Assembly (NCBI GenBank): GCA_017471045.1 | Contig: JAFUWZ010000027.1 | Location: forward strand, 1 to 64,000 | Length of the DNA: 64,000 nt | Direction: 5' to 3' | Source: Bacteroidales bacterium | Lineage (GTDB): Bacteria > Bacteroidota > Bacteroidia > Bacteroidales > UBA932 | Part shown: in pieces, positions 15,948 to 24,432 of the stretch | Numbering within the stretch: position 1 is the first letter of the stretch | Layout of the letters: each line of letters begins with the position of its first letter | Made by a program: the position numbers and the translations under genes | The notes under the pieces: model-generated | The model's input: only the letters and a program-made list of their open reading frames with translations | Database searches by the model: none | Told to the model about the DNA's origin: nothing

Positions 15948-16613
15948 CTATAGTTTGTCAGGCAGAGACTCCAGGAACTGGCGGACCGCCGAGAAAGAAG
16001 TAGTGCCCACCGTGGCCCAGAAATCAGCATACGACTCGCCGCGGTTGCCCTTGAGCGAATCGCTGATCACCCGCAGGCTGATGAAAGGGACCCCCTCGAG
16101 ATGGCAGACCTGGGCGATGGAGCAGGACTCCATGTCCACGGCGACGGCCTCCGGGAAATGGCCCAGGATCGCCTCCTCTTCTTCTGAATCGGCGATGAAA
16201 CGGTCGCCGCTGCAGATCAGTCCACAATGGATCCAGGGTGCACCGGGGGTATTACGCAACGTCTCCACGCAGGAGACCAGGGCCGGATGCGCCTCGAAAT
16301 AGAGCGGCAGACCCTGGACCTGGCCATACGCATTGTCTTCGCCGCACCAGGTATCGTGATAGGTCATCCGGATCCCGGCGACGACATCCATCACGTCGAT
16401 TCCTTCGCCCAAACCGCCGGCGACGCCGGTCGAAAGGATGCAGTCCGGATGATGCTCCCGGATCATCCGGTCTGTCCCGAGGGCGGAATTGACCTTGCCG
16501 ATGCCGGATTTGGAGAGAATGACCGTATTGCGGCCGAGACGCCCCGAAGGGCCGATCAGTTCAGACAGACGCTCATACTCGCTGTCCATGGCGACGATGA
16601 TCCCGATCTTCAT
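15948..16613 (-). CDS. mtnN: 5'-methylthioadenosine/S-adenosylhomocysteine nucleosidase
   Basis: 221 residues from ATG 16613; an upstream in-frame ATG (16655) would start inside the promoter. The enzyme hydrolyses the N-glycosidic bond of MTA and SAH, releasing adenine, and feeds methyl recycling and AI-2 precursor formation. Conserved parts are MKIGIIVAMDSEYERL at the start (with the catalytic Glu of the MTAN family), STGVAGGLGEGI, CSGDRFI, VAVDMESCSIAQ and RVISDSL with the catalytic Asp. Length is typical. It has its own promoter, divergent from the tRNA-Lys pair. Confidence 0.93.
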   Translation of the reverse strand: MKIGIIVAMDSEYERLSELIGPSGRLGRNTVILSKSGIGKVNSALGTDRMIREHHPDCILSTGVAGGLGEGIDVMDVVAGIRMTYHDTWCGEDNAYGQVQGLPLYFEAHPALVSCVETLRNTPGAPWIHCGLICSGDRFIADSEEEEAILGHFPEAVAVDMESCSIAQVCHLEGVPFISLRVISDSLKGNRGESYADFWATVGTTSFSAVRQFLESLPDKL

Positions 16614-16635
16614 GTTATTTGGATTCTGTTCTTCA

Positions 16636-16667
16636 CAAAGGTAGGAGATTTTCATTTTTTTTTCAAA
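16636..16667 (-). promoter_or_regulatory. Promoter of the MTA/SAH nucleosidase gene
   Basis: On the minus strand TTTG (16667-16664), 20 bp, TACCTTTG (16643-16636): a full match to the Bacteroidota promoter pattern, 22 bp before the ATG. Confidence 0.7.
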
Positions 16668-16673
16668 TTATCC

Positions 16674-16704
16674 TTGCATTTTTCGATCCGAACACCTACC
16701 TTTG
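16674..16704 (+). promoter_or_regulatory. Promoter of the tRNA-Lys operon
   Basis: TTG (16674-16676), 20 bp, TACCTTTG (16697-16704), about 45 bp ahead of the first tRNA. It is back to back with the nucleosidase promoter. Confidence 0.65.
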
Positions 16705-16749
16705 CAATCCCGATTCCGAGAGCCCTCCGGGGTGACGATGAGGTTGGAA

Positions 16750-16822
16750 GACTCGTTAGCTCAGTTGGTAGAGCATCACACTTTTAATGTGGGGGTCTCG
16801 GGTTCGAGCCCCGAACGGGTCA
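16750..16822 (+). tRNA. tRNA-Lys (anticodon TTT)
   Basis: A 73-nt cloverleaf. The acceptor stem GACTCGT pairs with ACGGGTC (one G-T), the D-arm is TAGCTCAGTTGGTAGAGC, the anticodon loop is CTTTTAA with TTT, the T-arm contains GGTTCGAGCC, and the discriminator base is A. CCA is not encoded. It is first of a tandem pair. Confidence 0.95.
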
Positions 16823-16837
16823 CGAAATTGAAATACT

Positions 16838-16910
16838 GCTTCCTTAGCTCAGTTGGTAGAGCACCTGACTCTTAATCAGGGTGTCTAGGGTTCGAGCCCC
16901 TAAGGGAGCA
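16838..16910 (+). tRNA. tRNA-Lys (anticodon CTT)
   Basis: A 73-nt cloverleaf. The acceptor stem GCTTCCT pairs with AGGGAGC (one T-G), the D-arm is the same as in the preceding tRNA, the anticodon loop is CTCTTAA with CTT, and the T-loop GTTCGAG is followed by discriminator A. It lies 15 nt after the tRNA-Lys(TTT) and is followed by a terminator, so the two form one transcript covering both lysine codons. Confidence 0.95.
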
Positions 16911-16920
16911 CACACACAAA

Positions 16921-16945
16921 CAGCGCTGCGGCGCTGTTTTTTTTT
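16921..16945 (+). terminator. Intrinsic terminator of the tRNA operon
   Basis: CAGCGC, loop TGCG, GCGCTG, then a run of nine T (16937-16945). It is a textbook rho-independent terminator 10 nt after the second tRNA. Confidence 0.88.
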
Positions 16946-16993
16946 ATGTTGTTTTTGCTTATCTTCGCGGTTGATACACTACATTTTTCGGAC

Positions 16994-17923
16994 ATGAAGA
17001 AAATCATCCTCGGCGCCGTGGCGCTCCTCTGCCTGGCATCCTGCTCCTACCGGGTCTACCCCGTCAGTACTTTGAACGACAATTACAACCTGGCCATGCA
17101 GACACCGGAAGAGATTGCCGCCAGAGACAATGTAGCCATTTTCCTGTCTGAAAACGAAGTGCCCGGCCCGTACAAGCTGATCGCCTTCGTCGAGAACCGG
17201 CCGGTCCTGCCCGTCGCCGTCGCGTCCCAGCAGCTTAAGAATTTCTATAAACAGGCCGTACTCAAAGCCGATGAACTCGGCGGAAACGCCATCATCGTGA
17301 ATTCGATCCGCAGTTTCAAGGTCATCCGGCTTCCCGAAGAGACCTTGCGGAAACTGCGGCCCGGCATGAAAGCGAAGCCGGCCACACCGGCGGTCAAGCC
17401 CGTATCCGAAGCCAAGCCCACACCTGCGGCAAGCCCTGATCCGGCCCCTAAAGCCGCCAGACCCGCGCCGCAGACCCGCGAACGGACCGCCTCCGCCATC
17501 AGGACGAGGGAAAACGAAACACAGAGGCCGCCCCGGCAGCGGGAAGTCGATCCCCTCTCCAAACTGGTTGGCAAGGTCAAGGATGCTGAAATCTTCAAGA
17601 AGAAAGAGGTGGAAGCGGTCGTTGACGCGGCACCGGCCGACCCCGACAGCCCGATCTTTGATGAGAGCACGGTCCAATGGTTCACCAGCGGCTATGTTTA
17701 CCGGGCCAAAGAGCAGGAGCAGATCGAGATCATCAACGCGATGAACAACGAAATCCGCGACAACCTCAAGATCTGCAAGACCCGCTCTGAGGCGGATTGC
17801 ATCCTGAAAAAGATCGAACTGCTCGAGAAATACAACCAGGCGCTTCCCATCCCTTCCGGCACCCAGGCCAACAAGATCAAAGCCTACCGGAATACCATCA
17901 AGAAACTGACGGCCAAGTTGTAA
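16994..17923 (+). CDS. Lipoprotein of unknown function with Pro/Ala-rich linker
   Basis: 309 residues from ATG 16994 (the upstream frame start at 16946 lies in the terminator and promoter). The signal peptide MKKIILGAVALLCLAS is followed by the lipid Cys at 17. Residues 17-115 form an N-terminal domain (IAFVENRPVLPVAVASQQLK), 118-190 are a low-complexity Pro/Ala/Lys/Arg linker, and the C-terminal part is helical with charged heptads (NNEIRDNLKICKTRSEADC). No family is recognised with confidence. It is convergent with the wzi-like gene (3-bp gap). A weak TATCTTCG lies about 25 bp upstream. Confidence 0.78.
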   Translation: MKKIILGAVALLCLASCSYRVYPVSTLNDNYNLAMQTPEEIAARDNVAIFLSENEVPGPYKLIAFVENRPVLPVAVASQQLKNFYKQAVLKADELGGNAIIVNSIRSFKVIRLPEETLRKLRPGMKAKPATPAVKPVSEAKPTPAASPDPAPKAARPAPQTRERTASAIRTRENETQRPPRQREVDPLSKLVGKVKDAEIFKKKEVEAVVDAAPADPDSPIFDESTVQWFTSGYVYRAKEQEQIEIINAMNNEIRDNLKICKTRSEADCILKKIELLEKYNQALPIPSGTQANKIKAYRNTIKKLTAKL

Positions 17924-17926
17924 GCG

Positions 17927-19396
17927 TCAACGGCCCGCATCCAACGAATAACGAAGCCCCAGCATCCCGCCGACAGACGAAGGCAAAACTTCACCGCTGT
18001 CGGCGAAAATACCATATATCCCGGACAGTCCCGGGATACCGAACAAACGGCTGAAGATACCGGTAAAGCCGGCGCTGAACTGATGCAAGGGAGTCTCACG
18101 GACGCTGCCCCAGGGCCGCTGCCAGGCGGACGCTCCGGCATAAGGCGTCTCGTAGGTGCCGTAATTCCGGCTGAAGGTCAGCACCAGCCGGTACGGGTGG
18201 GCCCGGAATAATTTGCCGCTGATCCCCACATGATGGGCCCGGATCCGGTTGTTCTCGACACCCCTCGTCACCACGCCCGGGGACCAGGCCCCGGCATGCG
18301 TCCCCGCCGGATAAAACAACGGTTCTCCGATGGTCCGCCCGAAATGCGTCCACCCTGAGCAGTATTCCCCATTGTTGAAATAGTCGTCCAGCCCGGTCGT
18401 ACTCCGGATACCGGGTGCATAGGGGCTGTCCTCTCCCCCGAACCATTCCACATTGACCGGGCCAGACTGGAAACGGGTATAATGATACTCGTACACGAGG
18501 TCGGAGACCCAGCGGTCCTTGTCATCCCAGCCCAGCCAGAGCGTATTGACTCCGTCCGGAAAGTTCTGGAGACCCATCCCGGAACCGTCGTCGTACGGGA
18601 TATCATGCTGGGCGACGAGTTTCCATCCCTCTCCGCGCCACTCCGCCTTGACCAGTTCGCCGCCGCGCTGGTCACCGATGACATTGAGCTGATCCGTCAT
18701 TTCCCCGGAGACGCCGGCCGGACGGCCTGTGATGACCCGCAGATAATTCCCCAGGTTGACGGGCATAGGAGCATGGTCGGGATGGGTACCGCCCCACAGC
18801 GCGAAGTGATCCAACGCGGCATACAGGCTGAGCCGGGAGCCGACGTCTGCCCGAAGTCCAACCTGCATGCGATGGACCAGGGCGCCCTGCACATATCGCA
18901 GATCCAGCGTCTTATAGTCGCCGAAAGCACCATACAGCCACAGATGATGCCCCGTCCAGGGGACGGCCACCGGGTCCAGGGTGAGCTGCCAGCCGGGCAT
19001 TGTACGGGCGTTGCCGCTGTCCATGATGTGGCCGCCCGTGACGGACAAGGACCCCAGCAGCGGATCGTTCGCCCGGAAATCCATCTCACGGCGTTTGTGG
19101 CCCAGATCCAGCGTCAGCACCTTCCAGCGGGCGCTGACATAGAGTTCATCCGCCAGAAAATGGTACGGAGATGAGGCCGGGTCCCGCGCATCGGCATAGG
19201 AAGTGGCCCCCAGGGATACCCTCCAGCGCCACTGAAAGGTCCTGGACGGATCGAACCGGGTACCGGCCTGCGCCAGGACCAGTCCCCCTGAAGACTCCGG
19301 CATCAGGCCGTACTGCCCGGCCGTCGCCCAGTAGGGCAAACTGCCGGACGAGGACAACGCACCCAGAAGCATCAGGGACACAAAAAAATCGTTCAT
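17927..19396 (-). CDS. Capsule assembly Wzi-family outer-membrane protein
   Basis: 489 residues with a short signal peptide and a repeated beta-strand pattern of aromatic and polar residues, as in an outer-membrane barrel. Segments such as YWATAGQYGLMPESS, LGHKRREMDF, GNYLRVITGRPAG and RLVLTFSRNYGTY are characteristic of the Bacteroidota Caps_assemb_Wzi family, which anchors capsular polysaccharide at the surface. It is 10 bp downstream of a nucleotidyltransferase gene on the same strand, so the two are probably one operon. It may act with manC-derived sugar nucleotides in capsule display; that link is inferred. Confidence 0.82.
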   Translation of the reverse strand: MNDFFVSLMLLGALSSSGSLPYWATAGQYGLMPESSGGLVLAQAGTRFDPSRTFQWRWRVSLGATSYADARDPASSPYHFLADELYVSARWKVLTLDLGHKRREMDFRANDPLLGSLSVTGGHIMDSGNARTMPGWQLTLDPVAVPWTGHHLWLYGAFGDYKTLDLRYVQGALVHRMQVGLRADVGSRLSLYAALDHFALWGGTHPDHAPMPVNLGNYLRVITGRPAGVSGEMTDQLNVIGDQRGGELVKAEWRGEGWKLVAQHDIPYDDGSGMGLQNFPDGVNTLWLGWDDKDRWVSDLVYEYHYTRFQSGPVNVEWFGGEDSPYAPGIRSTTGLDDYFNNGEYCSGWTHFGRTIGEPLFYPAGTHAGAWSPGVVTRGVENNRIRAHHVGISGKLFRAHPYRLVLTFSRNYGTYETPYAGASAWQRPWGSVRETPLHQFSAGFTGIFSRLFGIPGLSGIYGIFADSGEVLPSSVGGMLGLRYSLDAGR

Positions 19397-19406
19397 GGCT
19401 CAAACG

Positions 19407-20438
19407 TTACAAATACCCCTTGCACTTGCGCCAGACCCAGTGCCAGGCCTTCCAGAGCGGGCTCCATAGCACTTCGGAGGGATAATCCGGGAGGAAACGG
19501 AAGAACCGGGCTGCCAGGCCCCCGGTGCGCTGGTCCGCGTGACCGAAATTGCCCGACAGCAGGATATCCTCCAGCAGACGGGCTCCGCGCCGTTCATCGG
19601 GCGGGAACAACTCCGGGCAGCCGGCCGAACCGAAGAAACGCTCTTCCACATAGGTCAAGGCCCCGCCCAAAGGCGCCAGGCCAAGCTCGGAAGCCCTCTT
19701 CCGGACCTCTTCGATGCCGGCTTCATCCAGTGCCTGCAAGATATAATGATGATCCATCACCTGCCGCAGCCCGACCCCTTCATTGATAATGTGCTTGCTG
19801 ATATGAACCAGGGAAAAAACGGCCGCAAAGGCCGGACGGGGATAGTGGAACCCCTCCGTCTCGGAGAGGTCCCAATCCTGCGCCACCGCCGCGAAATACG
19901 CTTGGAGCCGGCGGTTCCGGAAAGGATGGTACAGGAAAGCCGGTAGGAAATGCACCTCTACCTCAACATCGTCAAAGAACTTGGCCTCCACGTGGTGATA
20001 CACCGGTCTGCGCAGCGGAATCCGGCCTTTCAGGTAAGACAGGACCGCTTCCCGCCCGCCGGGGACCCAGAGATCGATATCCCCGCTGATGCGCAGGGCC
20101 GGATCCGGATACCAACGCGCGACACCCTGCCCTTTCAGGACGGCGGACCGAAAGCCCGCTTCACGGAAAAAAACGGTCAACTCCCGGGCCCGCTGGTCTA
20201 CGAGGGCATTGCGGCGCACAGCCTTGGTCCGCTCGACCATCCACTGGCGGATCGGATCGCGGGAGGGCAGCTGCCCGTCCGGCAACACCTCCAACGCATG
20301 GCAGAGCACACCGGTGACGGACTGGTCCCGCGCCGTCTGCAGCAGGGCATCCCACTGCCCGGCAGAAGGAGTCACCTCGAACGCGCTGCGCGCGCCGACG
20401 GCGACTTGGACCAGTTGCAGGAAAAGTTTGTCGGGCAT
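19407..20438 (-). CDS. Nucleotidyltransferase-family protein
   Basis: 343 residues of the uncharacterised nucleotidyltransferase group (PF14907-like). The signature elements are RSAVLKGQGVARWYPD and GDIDLWV (the paired Asp of the Pol-beta-type active site), then VEAKFFDDVEVEVHF with the third acidic residue. The rest is helical with LVHISKHIINEGVGLRQ. Members are frequently found in capsule and surface-polysaccharide loci, but the substrate is unknown. It shares a symmetric promoter region with the micro-ORF/nuclease unit and precedes wzi by 10 bp. Confidence 0.75.
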   Translation of the reverse strand: MPDKLFLQLVQVAVGARSAFEVTPSAGQWDALLQTARDQSVTGVLCHALEVLPDGQLPSRDPIRQWMVERTKAVRRNALVDQRARELTVFFREAGFRSAVLKGQGVARWYPDPALRISGDIDLWVPGGREAVLSYLKGRIPLRRPVYHHVEAKFFDDVEVEVHFLPAFLYHPFRNRRLQAYFAAVAQDWDLSETEGFHYPRPAFAAVFSLVHISKHIINEGVGLRQVMDHHYILQALDEAGIEEVRKRASELGLAPLGGALTYVEERFFGSAGCPELFPPDERRGARLLEDILLSGNFGHADQRTGGLAARFFRFLPDYPSEVLWSPLWKAWHWVWRKCKGYL

Positions 20439-20459
20439 GAACGGGGATCTATTGCTTCA

Positions 20460-20486
20460 CAAAAATAGAGTTTTTTTCTATTTTTG
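20460..20486. promoter_or_regulatory. Palindromic bidirectional promoter element
   Basis: CAAAAATAGA (20460-20469) and TCTATTTTTG (20477-20486) are perfect inverted copies separated by a short T-rich spacer. Each arm contains a TATTTTTG -7 box: minus strand (20467-20460), 22 bp before the nucleotidyltransferase start, and plus strand (20479-20486), 25 bp before a 44-codon ORF. Confidence 0.55.
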
Positions 20487-20510
20487 CAGAATAAACCTGG
20501 TCGATTTAAT

Positions 20511-20645
20511 ATGATTCAGACACAGTACGCCCCCTATGATCCTCCGTTCTGCTCCCAGATATGGATGGAGCCCGCACGATTCATCTGCCAGTCCGGTACC
20601 CCCGGAGATGACTGGAGATACAATGATATCGATGACGACCTCTAA
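20511..20645 (+). CDS. 44-residue micro-ORF preceding the nuclease lipoprotein
   Basis: ATG 20511 to TAA 20643-20645. The product begins MIQTQYAPYDPPFCSQIW, has an EPARFICQSGTPGDDW segment, and ends in the acidic NDIDDDL. It has no signal peptide. It starts 25 bp after the plus-strand TATTTTTG box and ends 10 bp before the lipoprotein ATG, so it would be the first gene of the transcript. It has the same length and general pattern (Tyr-x-x-Pro-like start, central E...(I/L)(C/Q)xS, acidic/aromatic tail) as the micro-ORF at 58102. Short proteins of this style are often seen next to Bacteroidota surface-protein genes; the function is unknown. Confidence 0.6.
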   Translation: MIQTQYAPYDPPFCSQIWMEPARFICQSGTPGDDWRYNDIDDDL

Positions 20646-20655
20646 ACTTACAACG

Positions 20656-23049
20656 ATGAAAAAGATCTTTCCCATATCACTTTGCGCCTGGCTGGTTCTT
20701 GCTGTCACCCTTGGCGGATGCCGCTCAGGAATCCATCCGGACCGGCCGGTAGAGCATCAGGTTACATTCATGGCTATCAACGAGGCTTTGACACGCACTA
20801 CCCTCACGGAAGGAGAGGACCGCGCCGTATTCTATTGGGATGCGGAGGATGAAGACCGCCTTCTGGTCTGGGAGAACGGCGTCGCCGCAAAAAAAGTCAT
20901 GCTGACTGCCGACGATACCGGCAGGACAGCTATGATCACCGCTACCTTCGATGGTTCGCCGGCCGGTTCCGCCGAATATACGGCGCTGCTCTCGACGCTT
21001 CAGGACGAAAGCACATCCGCGCCCGTCATCCGGGCTGATCAGTATCCCCGGGATGAATCTTTCGATCCGGATGCCGACATCCTGATCGCAGACCCCCTCA
21101 CGGCCACGCCGGGCGGAGACCTCCGCTCTATGGTCTTCCGGTTCCGCCGACCCGTCGCCATCAGCAAGGTGACCTTCAAAGGCCTTGCGTCCGGCGAAAC
21201 GATCTCCGCCGTCGGCATCACCGGCGATCAGAATCTGACCGGCACCTACAATGTCCGGAACGCCTCCTTCACGGATGGGGCGAAATCCATCTCCATCGAC
21301 TGCGCCTACCTGATTCAAGGTTCGGGCGCCCCCTCCGTATTTTTCGTGACAGCTCCTGTCAGTGAGGCCACGCTCTCTTTCCGGGTTATCACGAACCGCG
21401 GCTCGTACCGCAAGACGCTCCAGCGTCCACTCAGTTTTACGACCTCGGAGATGACCCGCTTCAACGTCAATCTTTCCGGCTGCAAGGAAGAGCAGGTCGA
21501 TGATACCTGGAAACTCCTGACCGGCACGTCAGGACTGGCCGCCGGCAAGGAAATCGTTTTTGCCTACAATTCGAAGGACGTCGTCGCGGGAAGCCTTTCC
21601 GGCACCTACCTTTCCCCGGTCAAAGGGTCCACCTTCGGCAGCGACAAGCAGACCATCACGAGCCTGGCAGACGATGCCCAGATCTTCACGCTGGGCGGCA
21701 GTGCGGGAGCCTGGACTTTCAGCAAGCCGGGAGGTCAGAAACTGGGCACGACGGCGGCCAAGAAACTGGCCTGGGACGACGGCACAATGACCTGGGCCCT
21801 TTCTTTTTCCTCCGGCAAGCTGAAGATTGCTTCAACAACAAGCAGCTGCGGAGAATTGCAATACAATGCCAGTTCGCCCCGTTTCACCACCTATGTATCC
21901 TCTTCCAACCAGAATCCGATCCAAATCTATTACCGGGACGGTTCCGGAAAGCCGAAACTGACCATGTCGCCGGTCACCTGCATCCAGAAAGGCACCACTT
22001 ATCTCTTTTTCGGCTGGGATCCCGTTCCGAACGCCCATCACTACGGCGTCACCTTCGACGATGGGGACGAGAAACTGATCAGCTCTACCACCTATGTCGC
22101 CCAGTATCTGGCAGAAGGAAGCCTGCACACCATCCAGGTGCGTGCCATCTGCGACACGGACGAGTATGACAATTCTGTTTATGTCAGCTGCACCGCCAAA
22201 ACGGATACCACCCAGCCACAGACGGATACCGACCAGAAAGGCTGGTTCGAGCTGCCCGTGATGTACGACGCCGACCACAACGGAATCTGCGACACGGACA
22301 ACACACTCTATTATGCGTATCACGAGTTCAGCTACAACAACCGAAAGATGCGCAACTTCACGGTGTGTTTCAGCAGCGAGCATCATTGCCCGGTATGGGT
22401 GGCCGCACCGAGACACCAGGTATATCAAGACAAGAACGTCAACCGCTCTGATGCCTATAAAGCTGATCCCAACATTCCTTCCAGCATCCAGTACTACAGC
22501 AAGGACACGGGAGGAGGCTGCAACAAGGGACACATGTTGGGATCCGCCGAGCGCTTATGTTGTTCCGAAGCCAACCGACAGGTTTTCTATTATTCCAACA
22601 TCGCCCCGCAAGATCAGACCAGTTTCAATACTGGCGGCGGTGCATGGAATAATCTCGAGGATTTCGTTGATTTACTCGTCGTGTCAGATACGCTATATGA
22701 GGTGATCGGATGTTATTTCGAACGCTTCGTGGACAAATACGGCACTGTCTCCGAGCCTCAAACCATATCTTTCGGCGGGCGCAACGATGTCAGCAAACCC
22801 ACCATGTTTTACTATGCCCTGCTTCGGACAAAGTCCGGCACCTCGGGCAAAGCTGTCACGCAATGCAGTGCCAACGAATTGCAATGTGCAGCTTTTGTGA
22901 TCAGCCATGCGATGGCGAAAGGTCACAAGCCGCAGGTTAAAGACATGATGTCCATCAAAGACTTGGAAGATATCACCGGGTTCACATATTTCCCAAATGT
23001 CCCCCACGCGCCGAAAGACACTTTCTCCGCTTCCGACTGGGGATTATAG
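20656..23049 (+). CDS. Surface lipoprotein with fimbrillin-like N-terminus and DNA/RNA non-specific endonuclease domain
   Basis: 797 residues from ATG 20656 (MKKIFPISLCAW; lipid Cys in TLGGC, about residue 22). Residues 30-290 resemble the fimbrillin-like/Mfa-type N-terminal module (TRTTLTEGEDRAVFYWD), about 300-435 form a further beta domain, about 440-520 an FN3-like domain, and 525-797 the His-Me-finger NUC domain. In the latter, NKGH (His626 is the general base; canonical DRGH), SNIAPQ (Asn648) and FNTGGGAWNNLE are present. It should cut DNA/RNA outside the cell, for nutrient use or defence. The first Asp of DRGH is Asn here. It is preceded by a 44-codon micro-ORF. Confidence 0.85.
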   Translation: MKKIFPISLCAWLVLAVTLGGCRSGIHPDRPVEHQVTFMAINEALTRTTLTEGEDRAVFYWDAEDEDRLLVWENGVAAKKVMLTADDTGRTAMITATFDGSPAGSAEYTALLSTLQDESTSAPVIRADQYPRDESFDPDADILIADPLTATPGGDLRSMVFRFRRPVAISKVTFKGLASGETISAVGITGDQNLTGTYNVRNASFTDGAKSISIDCAYLIQGSGAPSVFFVTAPVSEATLSFRVITNRGSYRKTLQRPLSFTTSEMTRFNVNLSGCKEEQVDDTWKLLTGTSGLAAGKEIVFAYNSKDVVAGSLSGTYLSPVKGSTFGSDKQTITSLADDAQIFTLGGSAGAWTFSKPGGQKLGTTAAKKLAWDDGTMTWALSFSSGKLKIASTTSSCGELQYNASSPRFTTYVSSSNQNPIQIYYRDGSGKPKLTMSPVTCIQKGTTYLFFGWDPVPNAHHYGVTFDDGDEKLISSTTYVAQYLAEGSLHTIQVRAICDTDEYDNSVYVSCTAKTDTTQPQTDTDQKGWFELPVMYDADHNGICDTDNTLYYAYHEFSYNNRKMRNFTVCFSSEHHCPVWVAAPRHQVYQDKNVNRSDAYKADPNIPSSIQYYSKDTGGGCNKGHMLGSAERLCCSEANRQVFYYSNIAPQDQTSFNTGGGAWNNLEDFVDLLVVSDTLYEVIGCYFERFVDKYGTVSEPQTISFGGRNDVSKPTMFYYALLRTKSGTSGKAVTQCSANELQCAAFVISHAMAKGHKPQVKDMMSIKDLEDITGFTYFPNVPHAPKDTFSASDWGL

Positions 23050-23080
23050 AAAAAACAGGCTGGCCACGACGGTCAGCCTG
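23050..23080 (-). terminator. Intrinsic terminator downstream of xylA
   Basis: Arms CAGGCTG (23056-23062) and CAGCCTG (23074-23080) bracket a loop; read on the minus strand the stem is followed by a run of six T (23055-23050). It also separates the convergent nuclease gene. Confidence 0.75.
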
Positions 23081-23102
23081 CCCTATTCGATGGGATCCCG
23101 GA

Positions 23103-24428
23103 TCAGATATACATATTGACGATGGTCTCGTAGAGTTCCTGCTTGCCGGAGGTCTGCCTGGGTTCGCCCTGCTTGCCGGCATAGTCCTTGGCATAGGCGA
23201 CGACATCCTCAAGGGTCAGACGGCCTTCTTCGAACTCCTTGCCGATCCCGCTGTCGTAGGAGGCATAGCGCGCTTTGAGCATCGCAGGGATTTCGGATTT
23301 CTCCAGCACGTCGGCCGCTGCGATCAAGGCGCGGGCCATGATGTCCATGCCGCTGACATGCGCGATCAGGATATCCTCCAGATCAGTGGAGTTGCGGCGC
23401 GTCTTGGCGTCGAAATTGGTCCCGCCCACCAGGCCGCCGGCCCGGATGATGACCATCATCGCCTGGGTCAGTTCGTACACGTCGATCGGGAACTGGTCGG
23501 TATCCCAGCCGTTCTGGTAGTCGCCGCGGTTGGCGTCGATCGAGCCGAGCAGGCCGGCATCCGCCGCGCACTGCAGTTCGTGCTCGAAGGTATGGCCCGC
23601 CAGGGTGGCGTGGTTGACCTCGATGTTGACCTTGAAATCCTTTTCCAGGCCATGGGCGCGCAGGAAACCGATCACGGTCTCCGTATCCGCGTCGTACTGG
23701 TGCTTGGTCGGTTCCATCGGTTTGGGCTCGATCAGGAAAGTGCCCTTGAAACCCTTGCCGCGGGCATAATCCCGCGCCATGCGCAGCATCGTGGCCATGT
23801 GCTCCTTCTCGCGCTTCATGTCGGTATTGAGCAGGGACATGTAGCCTTCGCGGCCGCCCCAGAATACGTAGCACTCGCCGCCGAGCTCGATCGTGGCGTC
23901 GAGGGCGTTCTTGATCTGGACCATCGCCCGCGCGGCAACGTCGAAGTCGGGATTGGTGCTGGCGCCGTTCATGTAGCGCTTGTGACCGAAGACGTTGGCC
24001 GTGCCCCAGAGGAGCTTGATACCGGTCTCGGCCTGCTTCTGCTTGAGATAGGCGACCACTTCCTTGAGATTGGCCTCATACTCTTCGATCGTGTCAGCCT
24101 CGTCCACCAGGTCCACGTCATGGAAGCAGTAGTAGCCGATGCCCAGTTTCTGCATGATCTCGAAGCCGGCGTCCACCTTGTGCTTGGCGCGCTCAACAGC
24201 CGTCGCCCCCTCGTTCCAGGGGAAATGCTTGGTACCGGGACCGAACTGGTCGCTGCCTTCGGCGCAGAGGGTGTGCCACCACGCCATCGCAAACTTGAAC
24301 CAGTCTTTCATCTTGCGGCCGGCGACGACGCGTTCGGGCTCATAATAATGGAACGCGACGGGATTTTTCGATTCTTTCCCCTCAAAAGGGATCTTCCCGA
24401 ACTCCGGGAAGTATTCTTTTACTGCCAT
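23103..24428 (-). CDS. xylA: Xylose isomerase
   Basis: 441 residues. It converts D-xylose to D-xylulose using divalent metal in a TIM barrel. It shows [26 protein letters not shown] with the catalytic His, [17 protein letters not shown], the metal-site segments [16 protein letters not shown] and [17 protein letters not shown], and [20 protein letters not shown]. The length is that of the class II enzymes of Bacteroidota. It is 4 bp downstream of xylB in the same operon and followed by a terminator. Confidence 0.97.
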   Translation of the reverse strand: MAVKEYFPEFGKIPFEGKESKNPVAFHYYEPERVVAGRKMKDWFKFAMAWWHTLCAEGSDQFGPGTKHFPWNEGATAVERAKHKVDAGFEIMQKLGIGYYCFHDVDLVDEADTIEEYEANLKEVVAYLKQKQAETGIKLLWGTANVFGHKRYMNGASTNPDFDVAARAMVQIKNALDATIELGGECYVFWGGREGYMSLLNTDMKREKEHMATMLRMARDYARGKGFKGTFLIEPKPMEPTKHQYDADTETVIGFLRAHGLEKDFKVNIEVNHATLAGHTFEHELQCAADAGLLGSIDANRGDYQNGWDTDQFPIDVYELTQAMMVIIRAGGLVGGTNFDAKTRRNSTDLEDILIAHVSGMDIMARALIAAADVLEKSEIPAMLKARYASYDSGIGKEFEEGRLTLEDVVAYAKDYAGKQGEPRQTSGKQELYETIVNMYI

Positions 24429-24432
24429 GGTT

